A stretch of 64,000 nucleotides of DNA, taken from NCBI GenBank assembly GCA_001600055.1, contig BCIV01000020.1:439196-503195 (forward strand). Reading direction: 5' to 3'. Under the pieces are notes generated by a model that did not search any database, had not been told where the DNA came from, and saw nothing but the letters and a program-made list of their open reading frames with translations. Position 1 is the first letter of the stretch. Each line of letters starts with the position of its first letter. Source of the stretch: Filobasidium wieringae (taxonomy: Eukaryota; Basidiomycota; Tremellomycetes; Filobasidiales; Filobasidiaceae). The translations under genes and the position numbers were made by a program. Below are positions 12,587 through 23,430 of this stretch, in pieces.

Positions 12587-13235
12587 ATAGGGTGAAGAGG
12601 GGACGGAGGTGTGACTGGATAGGGTCGAGGTTGGATTGGGTGTACGTGAGGTTCTGCTCGTACGGGATAGGAAGGAGAGGTTATAGGTCGGATAGGATAT
12701 TGTTTTTGGTCATCGAGTTTGTCGGTATTTTCTCTTATGTGTGTTCTATTGGGCTTGTTATTTTTTATGTCTGTTATGCAATATACGATCTACGATGTTA
12801 CGCTATGAGACTGTACACTGCACATCATGTAGAGCTCAAGACCGCGCGGATCGCGCTCGACGGATACGCAGTACTAGTAGTACTCTTAAGTACGGAGGAG
12901 AATCATCGAGCGTCTAGACGTTTCAGACTGACACCCTCCCAGCGACAAGCGGAACCGGTCCAGTGACAGGTGAGCGAGTGAAACCTGAAGCGTATCAGCT
13001 GTTCAGTTGTCGCCCTCTTTCGACGAATACCTCGTCCCTAACTTCGGTCTCGGCGTTCAAGTACCCCACAACCGGGGTATTTTCGGGGTATTGTTCGGTG
13101 ACGTGTGTTTCCGAAGAAACGCCGCCCGTTGGACAGGTTGTCGTTGCGTTTGATCCTTCAACGTTTGGAGCGTTCTCTTTCCACTCGACATCCAACTTTT
13201 ACAGCTCAGAGTAACGATACAAACTACTGTCGAAC
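12587..13235. other. Intergenic region between carbonic anhydrase and mutarotase-like genes
   Basis: About 650 bp, AT-richer just after 12660. No coding signal that survives inspection; presumed terminator of the first gene and promoter of the second. Confidence 0.45.
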
Positions 13236-15039
13236 ATGTCTTCCAAAGTAGAGGTGAGCGCTGCGGTCGTTTTCCAGTCGATCGCACTTCGAACGGTTCA
13301 TTGACGACCGCGTCATCCTCGTTTCAGCTCGTCACTCTTGAATCCCCCAAGAACCAGCTTCAGGTTCAATTGATCGAGTATGTTTCCCCTTCCACTCGAC
13401 TGGACATGGAAGCTGATTGATGGGATGGTGAATTGTGCGACAGACAAGGATTACACGTGTATTCCATCTCGTTCGATGATAAAGACGGTAAGAAGCAGGA
13501 AATCATCATCGGGCCTGAAGATCCCAAGGACCAGATCAAAGATCGAAGGGTCAGTTGCGATGGATTCCTGGTTACTGCTACCTGATCTAATGGATCTCCT
13601 GTTACATACAGTTCCTTCACCCAATAATCGGTCGATACTGTAACCGACTTCCATCCAATTCCACCCCCTTGTCTCTTCCCAACGGCAAGACCTTCACCCC
13701 CGAAGAATTCGGTGGACCGGGGACTTCATTGCACGGCGGTCCTCCTTCTTCAGGATGGGATCAAAAACATTTCAAACCCCTCTCCTTCCAATCCGCCCAA
13801 CTATTCTCTTCCGAGGAGAAGACCAAGTTCTCCGCCCTGCAGGACAAGGGACAAGCGGGTGTGTGGAGCTATACGAGCCGGGATGGGGAAGGAGGGTATC
13901 CCGGTACCGTCCTGTGCGAGACGGCGATCTTCGTCTTGCCTTCCGAAGGAGAGAAAGAGGTGGGGAGCGTAGGGATCGTTTATCGTGCCGAGTTGGTCGA
14001 TGGCGAGTTGACCCCTCTTAATTTGACTCACGTAAGCTCGGGCCGTTCGGGTTTCGAGAGGAAAGAGAGCTGATGGGGGATGACTTGCGCTCGTTTGGTT
14101 CGGTCTCGTAGCACTGGGCATTCAATTTGGAAGCTAGTGATAAAGGACGTAACGGACCTGGTCCATTCACCGACGTCCTGAACCATACTCTCCACATCAA
14201 GGTCCGTCCTCCCTCCACTCTCCCCTTCCCCCCCCCCCCCGTAAACTAACGCACCCACCAAAACCCACAGTCTACCAAGAACCTAGATCTGAACCCCTCC
14301 GACTCCCTCCCTACTGGAAAACTCGTCCCCCCTCCTCCAGGGCGAGACTTCTCTAGCCCCAAGAAGATCGGGAAAGATTATCCTTCTGGCGGGTTAGACG
14401 ATTTCTGGGTCTTCCAGCGTGGACCGGGAGGGAGGGAGGTCTATGCTAAGGAAGAGAACGGGGATTTGTTTGAGGATATGAACAGGTCAGTCCCCCCGTT
14501 CGGGATTGGATGTGAGAGGTTTGACTTGGGGTGCTGAAGGTTTTGTATGTTTGGATTGGGAAAGGGATGACGAGGTCGTCGCTGTCTTGAGCTCGGATAC
14601 GAACGGCTTGAGTTTGGAATTCACTACCAACAGTAAGTCTTTCTTGCCTCTTCTCCTTTTCCCTCCCTTCACGGTCGATTTCTCATCATCCCCCCACCCC
14701 TTTCACAATAGGCCCCGGTGTTCAAGCTTGGAGCGGAACGGGAGGGTACGACGGGCAAGATTCTCGACGAAAGATTCACGGTGGGAAAGCTCAGGAAAAC
14801 GTCGGGGATGGGTACAACGTCCCCCCTGCGTTCGCTATGGAGTTCCATTCCGGTGAGTCTCCCTCCCGTCGTTTAGACTTGGGACGCCATTTGCGAACGG
14901 GACTGATTGGGACGTGCGGGTTGCGATAGTCTATGACGCTTGGAGGCATGAGGATCTTAAAGGGTTGGGATGGGATACTATCCTCAAGAAGGGAGAGGTC
15001 TATAACCATTGGGTCAAGATGACCATCAAATCCGAGTAG
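13236..15039 (+). CDS. Aldose 1-epimerase (galactose mutarotase)-like protein
   Basis: Probable interconverter of alpha and beta anomers of a free aldose, or a related sugar-binding enzyme of the galactose-mutarotase superfamily. Nine exons: 13236-13253, 13328-13377, 13444-13549, 13612-14031, 14112-14201, 14271-14485, 14565-14632, 14712-14852 and 14930-15039, giving 405 residues. Seen motifs: FLHPIIGRYCNRLP (GalM N-x3-GRxxNR-type active-site strand), LHGGP (substrate-side His), THHWAFNLEAS (catalytic-region HxYFNL equivalent), GVQAWSGTGGYDG, and near the end AMEFHSVYDAWRHEDL. Early Asn of the GRxNR motif is His here. It is longer than typical GalM (about 340), with insertions around residues 85-110 and 225-275. 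Family placement is firm; substrate is not. Confidence 0.85.
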
Positions 15040-15174
15040 GAACGGGGATGAGGGGATGTCTCGTCTCTAGATTGTTATACTTGAAAAGAAAGGATCGGAT
15101 CGAACGATGTACAACTTGAAAACGAATGAAAGATACAGATCTCATCGAAATGAATCACTCTCGATCAAAATCGA

Positions 15175-16530
15175 TCATATATCGCCCAGAACTTCAGGTA
15201 ATAACCATTCCTCACTCCATCCTTGATCCAAGACCCCTCCGAACTTGAACTTTCGACCCACCCGATCGGAAGATCGGAAAGCGAAAGCCGAACCTAGAAT
15301 ATCAATCTCGATCTTCGCTACCTCTTTCAACGTCTGTTCGAACGCTTCGTACTGTGACCGAGCTAAGGAAGGTTCAGGGTCGGGGGAGGAGAGGAACGAG
15401 AGGGGGTCGGATGGGTCGATAGGGGGAAGAGGCGGGATGGATGATACCTCTAAATCGGATTGAGGCGCATTGGGGAGTGAGGAGAAATGGTAGGCTGGAA
15501 AGGAGAGAAGAAAGAGACTGTTCGCTTTGGGTATCACTGTGGGGAACGATATCAGTCGGGGCAGGGTAGAAGTGGTCTCTCTTGAAAAACGTACCTCGAA
15601 TCAGGTTGTCCTTGCCGACTAGTTTAAAAGTCCCTGCAGTCTCTTGGATCACGATCCCTTCTATCCCCGTCAAGTTGTCATTTTTCGCTCGTTTGACTGG
15701 TATTCCCGGCCATCAGCGTTCTCCCTTGTCATCCTACTGCGTTCAACCCGACTGACCTCGAAGTTTAGCACCCGTTAAATCCGACTTGACGATTCTAGCA
15801 CTTAGTGTATCGCAATTCGAACCGTTTGGTAGTTTGATTTGAGGACTCGAGCCGGATGCCACTGGTACTATAGTAATAGGTCGATAGCTTGGTAATGATA
15901 ACAATTCCGAGAGGTAGGAGAGGTAGAGGTAGTGCAGCGGGATGAGAAGGTTGTACCTGAACATAGACATATTAGTCAACTTAGCTCAAGATATCTTTTA
16001 GAGTCAGAGAACTCACTGTATGCTAGAGCCTGCTTGAAGACCCCAGATCTTTCGGCTAGACTTTCTATCACTCAATCCGGTCCGTTTCCTCTTCTCTCCT
16101 ACTTCCTTCTCCTTCTCCCATCGTTCTAGTTCAGGTTTGCTGGCGAGAGCCCGCTTTCTATTTCCTTTCTGAATAGCTTCTCGTTTTCGTTTGCCTTCTT
16201 CGAGAGCGGGACCGGTCAAAGGTGGATCGGTAAGAATCAAGTTCTTATTTGCTAGACGAGAGGTGTGATGTTGACTTTTGATGTCTAGGAGGACGGGAGT
16301 AGCAGGGGTAGGCAGTTCTTCTGGGAAAGGATTCGCAGCAGAGAATTCCAAGATGGGTTTCTGTCGTACATAACAGATCAATTCAGATGCAACTTGCCTG
16401 ATCAGGGTCAAGAAGAGCTAACTTTAAACGAGTTTGGGACCGTTCGGTATGGGTCCAAGAACTGGTGAACGTTGACCTCCGCTTTCGGTTGTAACGGGTT
16501 GTGATACTTGGTCTTCTTGGCCGAGGACAT
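15175..16530 (-). CDS. POP4: Ribonuclease P/MRP protein subunit POP4 (Rpp29)
   Basis: Subunit shared by RNase P (tRNA 5' processing) and RNase MRP (rRNA processing) in the nucleus/nucleolus. Five exons on the minus strand: 16530-16423, 16360-16017, 15956-15757, 15696-15595 and 15536-15175, giving 371 residues. The C-terminal 180 residues have the Rpp29 Sm-like fold signature: ARIVKSDLTGAKLRV, then NLTGIEGIVIQETAGTFKLV, then NLIRVIPKANSLFLLSFP, and finally RSSDRVGRKFKFGGVLD. A fungal insertion rich in Pro/Asp (about residues 270-310) splits the last two strands. The N-terminal half is Lys/Arg-rich (KRKREAIQKGNRKRALASK), consistent with RNA binding. The gene is convergent with the mutarotase-like gene, 135 bp apart. 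Confidence 0.88.
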
Positions 16531-17037
16531 CTCGGTGTGTATGACGATTATTAGAAGGTCTCTCTCGTCTGTGCTGCTCAATCTGACGTCCCTTATGTGG
16601 AAGTTGGCAGTTGGCAGCATCATTGCTCAGATAACAGAAATCTCCTTCAACCCGAATTTAGCGCGCGTTTATGCGTTCTCGCAATTCTCGCTCGATCGCT
16701 CAGTGGCGCTGTTTCAAGACAGTATAAGGATCTACAGACAAAGTCCTGACGAGCGAACCTGGGCTCCCTCTTACTTTTCCCCGTAATTCTTCCTGTGTTA
16801 TACCAACCGTTTACATAACCGTTCTCCTGACCGTTCCCCTGAGCTGTGCCACAATCGACAAAGGGAGACCTTCGTGACAAATCTCCAAACACGCGCTCCT
16901 TAAGCTATATAAAGGGATACGGTTCATGACTGATCATTGATTGAAGAGCGGATAACATCATAACATTATCTATATCAGACGCACAGATACGCACGATACA
17001 TACAGACACACACAAGCACTCACGAACAGACACATAC
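16531..17037. promoter_or_regulatory. Bidirectional promoter POP4 / secreted protein, TATA box at 16906
   Basis: 507 bp separate the two divergent ATGs. A strong TATATAAAG at 16906-16914 points rightwards, about 130 nt before the secreted-protein ATG. No TATA element was seen on the POP4 side, as expected for a housekeeping gene. Confidence 0.6.
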
Positions 17038-17895
17038 ATGATGTACTTCACTTACAAATTATGGCTACCGGCTACTCTTGCTCTACTCTCGGGCATCAGC
17101 ACGTGTAAGGGTGACAACGGACGCTACCAGACCTTGGAGGAAGTCAGAGCGAAGGCGACCAAACCAGATCTCAAGAACCGAGTTTATGGAGACTCGATAG
17201 TATGGGACGCAGGGTCGAGTCAAGGGCTTCTGCCTCACGAGCAGGATATCTTCCCTGGAAAAGGTTGCGTAGTCGCCAGACTATACGATAACGTTCAGAG
17301 CCGGCAAGAGACGTTTGACAAAGACCCTGGGAACGAATTTGTCAAGGCAGCCAATTCCGCCTCGCCGTGGTGCGTGGATAGCGGTCCTCTGAGGAAGGAT
17401 ATGGATGAGAGTATCAATGAGATGGGCGTTAGCGACAAGCTACCGATCCGATTCGGAGATACAGGAAGGGACTCCGCCTTCCTTGTCCTAGGGTGAGTAA
17501 GAAGGGATGAGAACGATGCGAACGCTCGTTAACGTTTTTTTACTCAGCAATATCCAAGGCGACCGCAGCAACCAATGGGCAGTATCGACGGAGCCCAAAT
17601 TCTATTATTCTGATGCCACGCATAAATTCACTGCGGAGTAAGTAACGGGGGGTGGTTGTGTCAGTGCGAGCTAACCAGAGGGCCTCTATCAGAGCGGAGG
17701 AAGCTATCATCAAGTCTGTTACCGAATCCAACAGGCCCGATGAAGGGGATGGTATCAAAGTCCTTAACCCCTACGGTTAGTATCCTCAGTGTATCCCGAC
17801 TTTACCCTGTCTCTTACATTTCGTGGTCTTAATCAGTGCTCAACAACCGCTTTATGTACAACGAAACGAACGCAGACGAGTTCGTATTTAATTAG
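17038..17895 (+). CDS. Small secreted protein of unknown function
   Basis: Predicted secreted protein of 228 residues; family not recognised. Exons: 17038-17492, 17548-17637, 17693-17775 and 17837-17895. The start gives a textbook signal peptide: MMYFTYKL followed by a hydrophobic core (WLPATLALLSGIS), with likely cleavage after STCKG. The mature part is acidic and hydrophilic, with two Cys (GKGCVVARL and SPWCVDSG) that may pair. No glycosidase, protease or lectin motif was identified. One N-glycosylation-type site lies near the C-terminus (YNET). Two ATGs are adjacent; the first is used here. The strong TATA box suggests regulated expression, as in many small secreted fungal proteins (inference). 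Confidence 0.72.
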
Positions 17896-18290
17896 CCTAG
17901 AGCGTAATATAACTAGGCTACTATCTCGACCTGTGTCGTATCCTTTTCATCGTATTAGTTGATTGCCGCTTGGAATTGTGCTCTTTATCATGTATCTTCC
18001 TCATCATTTTCACATCCAAATCCATCCGTCCGAAGTCCAAATACATCGTTGCTCGAAGTTTTCCCTCCTCAATCAGATTATCTGATACAATATGCAAGTA
18101 GGTTGGCACATTTATCTTTCACCAAGATGTCCATCCCATGAGTACGCAGGTAAAGCGGCAGGTACGAGTATGCGTACTTGTAAGTGTATGCGGCGCGGGA
18201 GAGCGCGTTGGTTGCCACAGCCACGATGCTCGAAACGTAAAGGATAGGAACTATTCACATCGATGATAAAGCCCTTTCAACCTATAGAAG
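17896..18290. other. Intergenic region
   Basis: About 395 bp, AT-rich after the secreted-protein stop codon; no coding signal. Confidence 0.4.
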
Positions 18291-18881
18291 ATGCATCTGT
18301 ACCTCTCAGAGTACTCAAAACCGACATGTTGGGTCGATCAATCGAAATCAAGAATACACAACTTGACGGTCTTCCTTATCGCCCGCGCGTATCGACCAAA
18401 TTCCCCGCCAAGGATTCCATTCCATCACCCTTCGTCAACTGCCTCTACGATTTCCGATTTCCTCATACCATATTGTACTGCTGCTCCTTCTTCCGACCTT
18501 ACCGCTCGTCATATCGTCCTGAAAGAGGAAATGACTTCCGGTCTCGACGCGACCATAACCAAGCTCAAATCGACCAGAAAAAGTTTATCAAGTCGGCCCG
18601 ATATCGATGTCTGGCAGTTTATCACAGCTAGAAAAGCTTACGCAAAGAAAGCGAGGGGAGTTAGTACCTTTTCATAGCGAGCGTCACGTCCACTCGTTCA
18701 TGTTCACTAGCAGGGTTCTTTGTTATCGATCTACTACCATCCGACGGCCAGTCACTGGTCGAGAGATCCGGTCGTCACCATGAACCCACTGGGTAACCCT
18801 CACATTATCACAATCGAGCGAGAACGCGCTGGGAGCGTCAAAGCGAATCGGTTCGCGGTTATGACGAAGGAATGGGAATAG
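18291..18881 (+). CDS. Hypothetical protein, two exons
   Basis: Unknown product. A 123-codon exon (18291-18659) ends in ARKAYAKKARG at a GTTAGT donor. It joins in phase after a 54-nt intron to 18714-18881, which reads GSLLSIYYHPTASHWSRDPV, continues VTMNPLGNPHIITIERERAG and ends AVMTKEWE. The second exon is open for 55 codons, which argues for a real splice. Total would be 178 residues. The first half is less protein-like, so the start, or an additional intron before about 18500, is uncertain. No domain was recognised. Confidence 0.4.
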
Positions 18882-19073
18882 GCGCGTTCTTTGGTCGTGA
18901 TTGATGCTCAAACAGGGTATAGGTATTGGATTGACGGGAAAGCTCAGGAGGTATTGATGAAACCTCGGTAAAGAAACAGCAAGATGTCTTGAATGGAGAT
19001 GCCGGTTTCGGCTAAAATGCTACGATAGGTCTGTGTCGGGTCTGGTATCCGGAACCGCATGAGAAGTGGCGAC

Positions 19074-19386
19074 TCACGAGTACGAAACACCCTCATCGAA
19101 GGTTCCCATCTGATCAAAGCGCCAAAGCACCTGGTAGAGGACGCCGATGCCGACCAAAATGCTGCCGTCCTGCTCCAGCCACGTTGTACGAGTAGGCCTT
19201 TTGACAGTAGGAGTGGGCAAAGGAGGAATGCACACCGCTGATCAAGTGGGATCGAGTGTTTGTCGAGTTGGGAACTGGCTTTCTCATACCTGACCAACCA
19301 ATGAAAAGATCGTCCCCTCTTCTCCCAAGCGGATGAGGAATCAGAAGACGATCGAATGGGGGTTCGAAATCCGTAATGAAATCCAT
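19074..19386 (-). CDS. Possible small hypothetical protein
   Basis: Tentative 86-residue protein from two minus-strand exons, 19386-19290 and 19237-19074, joined in phase over a 52-nt GTATGA...TCAG intron. It starts MDFITDFEPPFDRLLIPHPL and ends with a mildly hydrophobic stretch (GSILVGIGVLYQVLWRF) and GTFDEGVSYS. Composition suggests a small membrane-associated protein, perhaps mitochondrial, but no family was recognised. An alternative splice at the last GTGAGT would replace the C-terminus. It lies 190 bp from the end of the preceding plus-strand gene, in convergent orientation. Confidence 0.32.
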
Positions 19387-20259
19387 TTCAGTATTATAGC
19401 GACAGAGGGATCCCACTCAAACATCTGGCTACCTACCAAGCTGATCAAGTATACATGGTACATAGGTATCGGGATGGTCGAACCTTCCTTTCTTTGTCAA
19501 CCGTTAAAGATATTGAAGAGGTCAAGAGGATCGTCTCCGAGTCTGACCTAACAACCATTGAACATTGAACATACAGCTATCAGGTGAAAAAGGCTGATAG
19601 AAACATGATGACCATCACTTCCTGTGATAAACTCCCCCTGGGACTGCCCCAGTCGATTCTTGCCCTGCCAATCCAACTGATTCCCGCCCTACCGATCCAG
19701 TCGATCAAACTTGCCGAGACATGTTGTGATACAGCCGTCAATGACACACGAAAAGCCAAAGGAGAACCGATCATCATATCGGTCTGCTGTCCGGTAAATG
19801 GACACCCCCATCTCGCGTTCAAACCCAGGTCGTCCTCTCCTCTATCCCCCTTCTCTCCCCCTTTTGTCTGTCCGAAACCCCATGTAGCTCGATTCACAGA
19901 GCCGATCGCGTGCAGGGTCGCGTTCGAGCGGGTGGCCGAAGGGGAATTTCAAGATCGATATGTACACTCACGCTGGGTGCGAAGTGAGGGAGAAGACGGG
20001 GGTTGAGTCCGACCCGTTCGTCCGTCCAGAGGGGAATGTGGGTTCATTAGGAGTCTGTCGAGTGGAGAGGGATGGGGATCAAAGTGAGGTCGTTCACCAT
20101 CAAGAACCCGATGCTCATTCCGTATACGTATAGAGAACGGAGGCATAGGGTTCAAGCCGACTTGTAAACGTATAACCCGAAATCCCATTTGATATCCGAC
20201 CCATTGTCCGACAAACCTGAATAGCGCTACAAACCCATCCATCCCGAGATCCACCTCAC
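19387..20259. other. Intergenic region, no confirmed gene
   Basis: About 870 bp. The longest frame (plus strand, 19584-20006) has repeated LALPIQLIPALPIQS-like wording from a short direct repeat and no domain; I do not call it a gene. Its right end is the 3' side of the acireductone dioxygenase gene. Confidence 0.4.
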
Positions 20260-21396
20260 TCACTGCCCGCCCTCGAGCCCCTCGACGTACCCCTTCCTGA
20301 ACGGGTTCTCATCCACCTCGGTGGTTCGGGAATAAGGCACCCATTTGGGCTCGTCCTTGAACAAGCGGAGGGCTTTGATACTGTCCTTCGTGTCCAGTGT
20401 GAAACGGTGGTAGATCCTGTGCGTGGGGAAGATCAGTGGGAGGGTTCAGGTGCGAGTGTAAAGAAGAGAAGAGAAGAGAGGGACGGACTTACCCGGCAGG
20501 GAGAACGACTAGGTCACCGGATTCCATGGCGATCCTTATCCAATGCGCGTCCGTTCGATCTGTCCAGTCGGCATGTATCAGCTCTTCCCATCTCCCTCTC
20601 CCTCTCTCCCTCTCTCTCCCCCCTCATGTCCCCAACCGCCCAACCCGGCAACGCACCTCGCACATCGAAAAACCCACTCCCCTCAAGGATAAACCTGATC
20701 TCCTCGTCCTCGTGCAGATGTTCCTCGAAAAAGGAGGCGATCTTGGATTCGTACGCTTCGCCTAGACCGGTACGGGAGACGAGGATTTGGTCCCGCTGCG
20801 TTTCGGTGGGGTGGGGGGTGGGTGGAAGAGGGAGTGTAGGAGAGGGAGAGGGAGAGGGAGTGTAGGAGAGGGAGAGGGAGAGGGAGAGGGAGTGGGAGAA
20901 AAGAGTTAATGCCCGATCGATAATGACCTGAGGAACGTCGGCTTACGTTCTTATAATCCCTCTCCCTAGCTACCTCATCTATCTCAAACCAAACGTCATC
21001 AGCATCAGCATCAGCATCAGCATTCCACATCCCACCTAACCCGGACCGACCCTCCCCCCCTTTTCAATCGCACCCCCCCCCAACAACCAGAACGACCACG
21101 AAAACAAACAAACAAACAAAAAGCGTACCGATCTTCCCCTCCCATCCCTGCTCCAGCGGGATCCTCCAGTACAACACGCCCAGGCTCTTCAACGTCGAGA
21201 GGGTCACGGGGGAACCGGAGTCGTGCGGGAGACGCTGGTCGCCGCTGAGTTTGGGAGGTCGTTCGTTCGGTTCGTTCCGTTTCGTTTGGTTTTTTTCGTT
21301 TGGTTTTAGGTGGTTGGGAATGGACGGGATGAGCTTCCTTCAGACTGTAAAAAGAGGACGGGCTCACGGGATATCGTCGTACAGATAAGCTCTCAT
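20260..21396 (-). CDS. ADI1: Acireductone dioxygenase (methionine salvage)
   Basis: Oxidises acireductone to the keto-acid precursor of methionine in the methylthioadenosine salvage pathway; Fe2+-dependent cupin. Minus-strand exons: 21396-21368, 21244-21129, 21035-20947, 20795-20657, 20559-20493 and 20416-20260, giving 198 residues, the family's normal size is about 180. Metal ligands are all present: His104, His106 and Glu110 in [20 protein letters not shown], and His150 in VLPAGIYHRFTL. The N-terminus [18 protein letters not shown] and the run PKWVPYSRT are family-typical. An unusual point is that the loop before [15 protein letters not shown] reads ADADADADD, encoded by a hexamer repeat. 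The intron after residue 78 holds a long purine repeat. Confidence 0.94.
20821..20895. repeat. Purine-rich GGGAGA repeat in an intron
   Basis: Imperfect tandem array of GGGAGA/GTGTAGGA units on the plus strand, wholly inside the third intron of the acireductone dioxygenase gene. Confidence 0.85.
20998..21024. repeat. Coding CATCAG hexamer repeat
   Basis: About four tandem copies of CATCAG; on the coding (minus) strand they encode the Ala-Asp repeat near residue 55 of acireductone dioxygenase. Length change by whole units keeps the frame. Confidence 0.85.
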
Positions 21397-22072
21397 CCTT
21401 GTCCGATTGGTCGTCAGTGTCGATCTCGAGTTGTCGAGAAATCGAGAATGGAAGAAATTGTTGAATTGGTGCAACGGTGCAAGTGACGAATTCCAGCTGA
21501 GCGATATGGCGTGATACGGTGTTCGGAACGCATACCAGAGACCGGGGGTTATGCGTTATTGGGGAACGTGGGTCGGGAAGACGTCCCGTTTTGCGAGCGT
21601 TGGAAATTGAATGATCCGAAAGACTGTCATGTCAAGTTGCGAATTGGTGAGAGATTGACCGGTCGATGAGTCTGATGGCGCGATAAGGAAAGGAATCGCT
21701 GGATGTGGATGTCGACTCGAGTCAGAGGGATCGTACGTTTGGCTGTGCGATATCGAATTCCTCGTCGCGTTGACCAAGTCGACACAGCCGATCGACGTAT
21801 TCGTCCCTCAAATCTCAGAACCGCTCGATCTTCAACCACGTGCATCAACGGGAATTATCCGATACGTATACAATTTCCCGTCATTTCCCGCGAAATCGCG
21901 TTTTTCATGTGATGTAGGCGGTTGTTTTGGGTGACGGATGTATTTATGGAACAAGTTCCGGACACAGCGAGAGCGAGAAACGAGGTGAACGGAATTGTTA
22001 TAAAACTGGTCGATGCTTCGAATTCGACATCGACGACGACTTCGACGACGACGACGACGAGACCAATCAACG
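21397..22072. promoter_or_regulatory. Bidirectional promoter acireductone dioxygenase / PL14-like gene
   Basis: 676 bp between divergent starts. TATAAAA at 21999-22005 serves the rightward gene, 68 nt before its ATG. A CGA-repeat (about 22028-22061) forms the rest of the short leader. An in-frame ATG at 22013 lies too close to the TATA box to be in the mRNA if initiation is normal. Confidence 0.55.
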
Positions 22073-23430
22073 ATGTTCCCCCTCCCTCTCCTCCTCCTCC
22101 TCATCCCACTCTCCCTCGCCCAGTCCTCCTCCTCCCTAGCCTCCTCCCTGGGGTTCACCTCGACCCCCTCCACCCTGCCTTTCCCCGCCGCATCCCTCGC
22201 CTCCAACTACACCGCCGCTAGTAACAACAATACCGCAAAGTACATCAAGCGGGAATGGGACCTCTATCGAGACCGGATACAGTTCGGGGCGGAGGGGTTG
22301 CAGTTCGTCGCAGATCCGGTGCAAGGGAATGGGCAGGATGGGGGTGCGGAGGGGTTGGTACTGAGCGTGGATTATCCGGCCGGGAGTTATAGTCATGCGA
22401 CAGGGGGGGTGCAATTCTACGTTCGTCCGCTCTTCCCCCTACATCCCATCCCATTATCCACAACTCTAACGCACCACGCACCACGCACCACGCACCACCT
22501 TCCTCTTCCCCTTCTCTCCCCACAGTCCCAACCCCTGAACACCACCCCCACCCCCAACCCACTCTCAGCCCTCCTCTCCTACTCCCTCTACATCCCCCCC
22601 TCCTTCAACTTTGTCCAGGGAGGGAAACTGCCCGGCCTGAGAGGAGGGGTGCAAGTCACCGGGTGTAGTGGCGGGAGCGAGACCGATGGGGTCGGGTGTT
22701 TTAGTACGAGGATCATGTGGAGGGCCGGGGGGGTGGGGGAGGGTGAGTCCGGCGTTTTTCCTTTTTTTTGGCATTACGTTTTGAATAGGAGGGGGCCTGA
22801 CACGCACACACACACAGTGTACGCCTATATTCCAGTGACGACGGACCTATGTACGACCCCCAATATAATCTGCAATTCAGACTACGGGACTTCGCTCGGA
22901 AGAGGATCGTTCACCTTTCAACGTGGAGCTTGGAACCGTATCGATTTGCTGGTCAGGATGAACGAGGTGGGCAAGGCCAATGGGGTCGTCCAGTGGGTAT
23001 CTCTCTCTCGTTTTCGTCATGTGCAGGTGCAGGGGAATCACAACTGACCCCACTGCCCACTGCCCACTGCCCACTGCCCACACCCCGCTCGAACAGGCTT
23101 TATCACAACTCGACCCTCGCCCTATCTTTCCAAACGCTCGTACTCCGTACCTCCCCCTCCCTCAGCTCCATAGGCGGAGTCTTCTTCAGTACCTTTTTCG
23201 GGGGAGATTCCGACTCCTACGCCACCCCCTCGGATCAGGCAATTTTGTTCAAGGGGTTGAGCTTGGTCGGGGCGGACGAGGGGGCGGAGGGGGAGGGGGG
23301 TGGGTATACTTTGAAAGGGAATGCGGGTCGGGTGAGCCCGGGGAGGGAAGGGTGGATGGGCCTGGGCCTGGGGATGGGCGTGGGCGTGGGCGTGGTTACG
23401 CTTATGATGGGGGTATGGGCTGCGGTTTGA
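22073..23430 (+). CDS. Polysaccharide lyase family 14-like, GPI-anchored
   Basis: Probable extracellular polysaccharide lyase, or a non-catalytic relative, of the PL14 (alginate/glucuronan lyase-like) family common in basidiomycetes. Exons: 22073-22420, 22526-22742, 22818-22992 and 23097-23430, giving 357 residues. A signal peptide (MFPLPLLLLLIPLSLAQ) is followed by a Ser-rich linker and the lyase fold: VLSVDYPAGSYSHATGGVQFY, then GGKLPGLRGGVQVTGCSGG, then CFSTRIMWR, CNSDYGTSLGRGSFTFQRG, and SIGGVFFSTFFGGDSDSYAT. The third donor (gtgggt) was chosen because it gives NGVVQLYHNSTLALSF in frame. The C-terminus is a GVG-rich hydrophobic tail, a likely GPI signal. Two introns hold simple repeats. 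Polymer cleaved is unknown. Confidence 0.85.
23048..23082. repeat. CACTGCC tandem heptamer in an intron
   Basis: Four to five copies of a CACTGCC unit inside the last intron of the PL14-like gene, just before its acceptor. Confidence 0.8.

Noticed and set aside
19368..19382. GGTTCGAAATCC, resembling a tRNA B box
   Set aside because: The T-stem around it does not pair and no A box or acceptor stem is found upstream.
19584..20006. Plus-strand 140-codon frame with LALPIQLIPALPIQS-like repeats
   Set aside because: Its apparent pattern comes from a short nucleotide direct repeat; no domain, splice context or promoter supports it.
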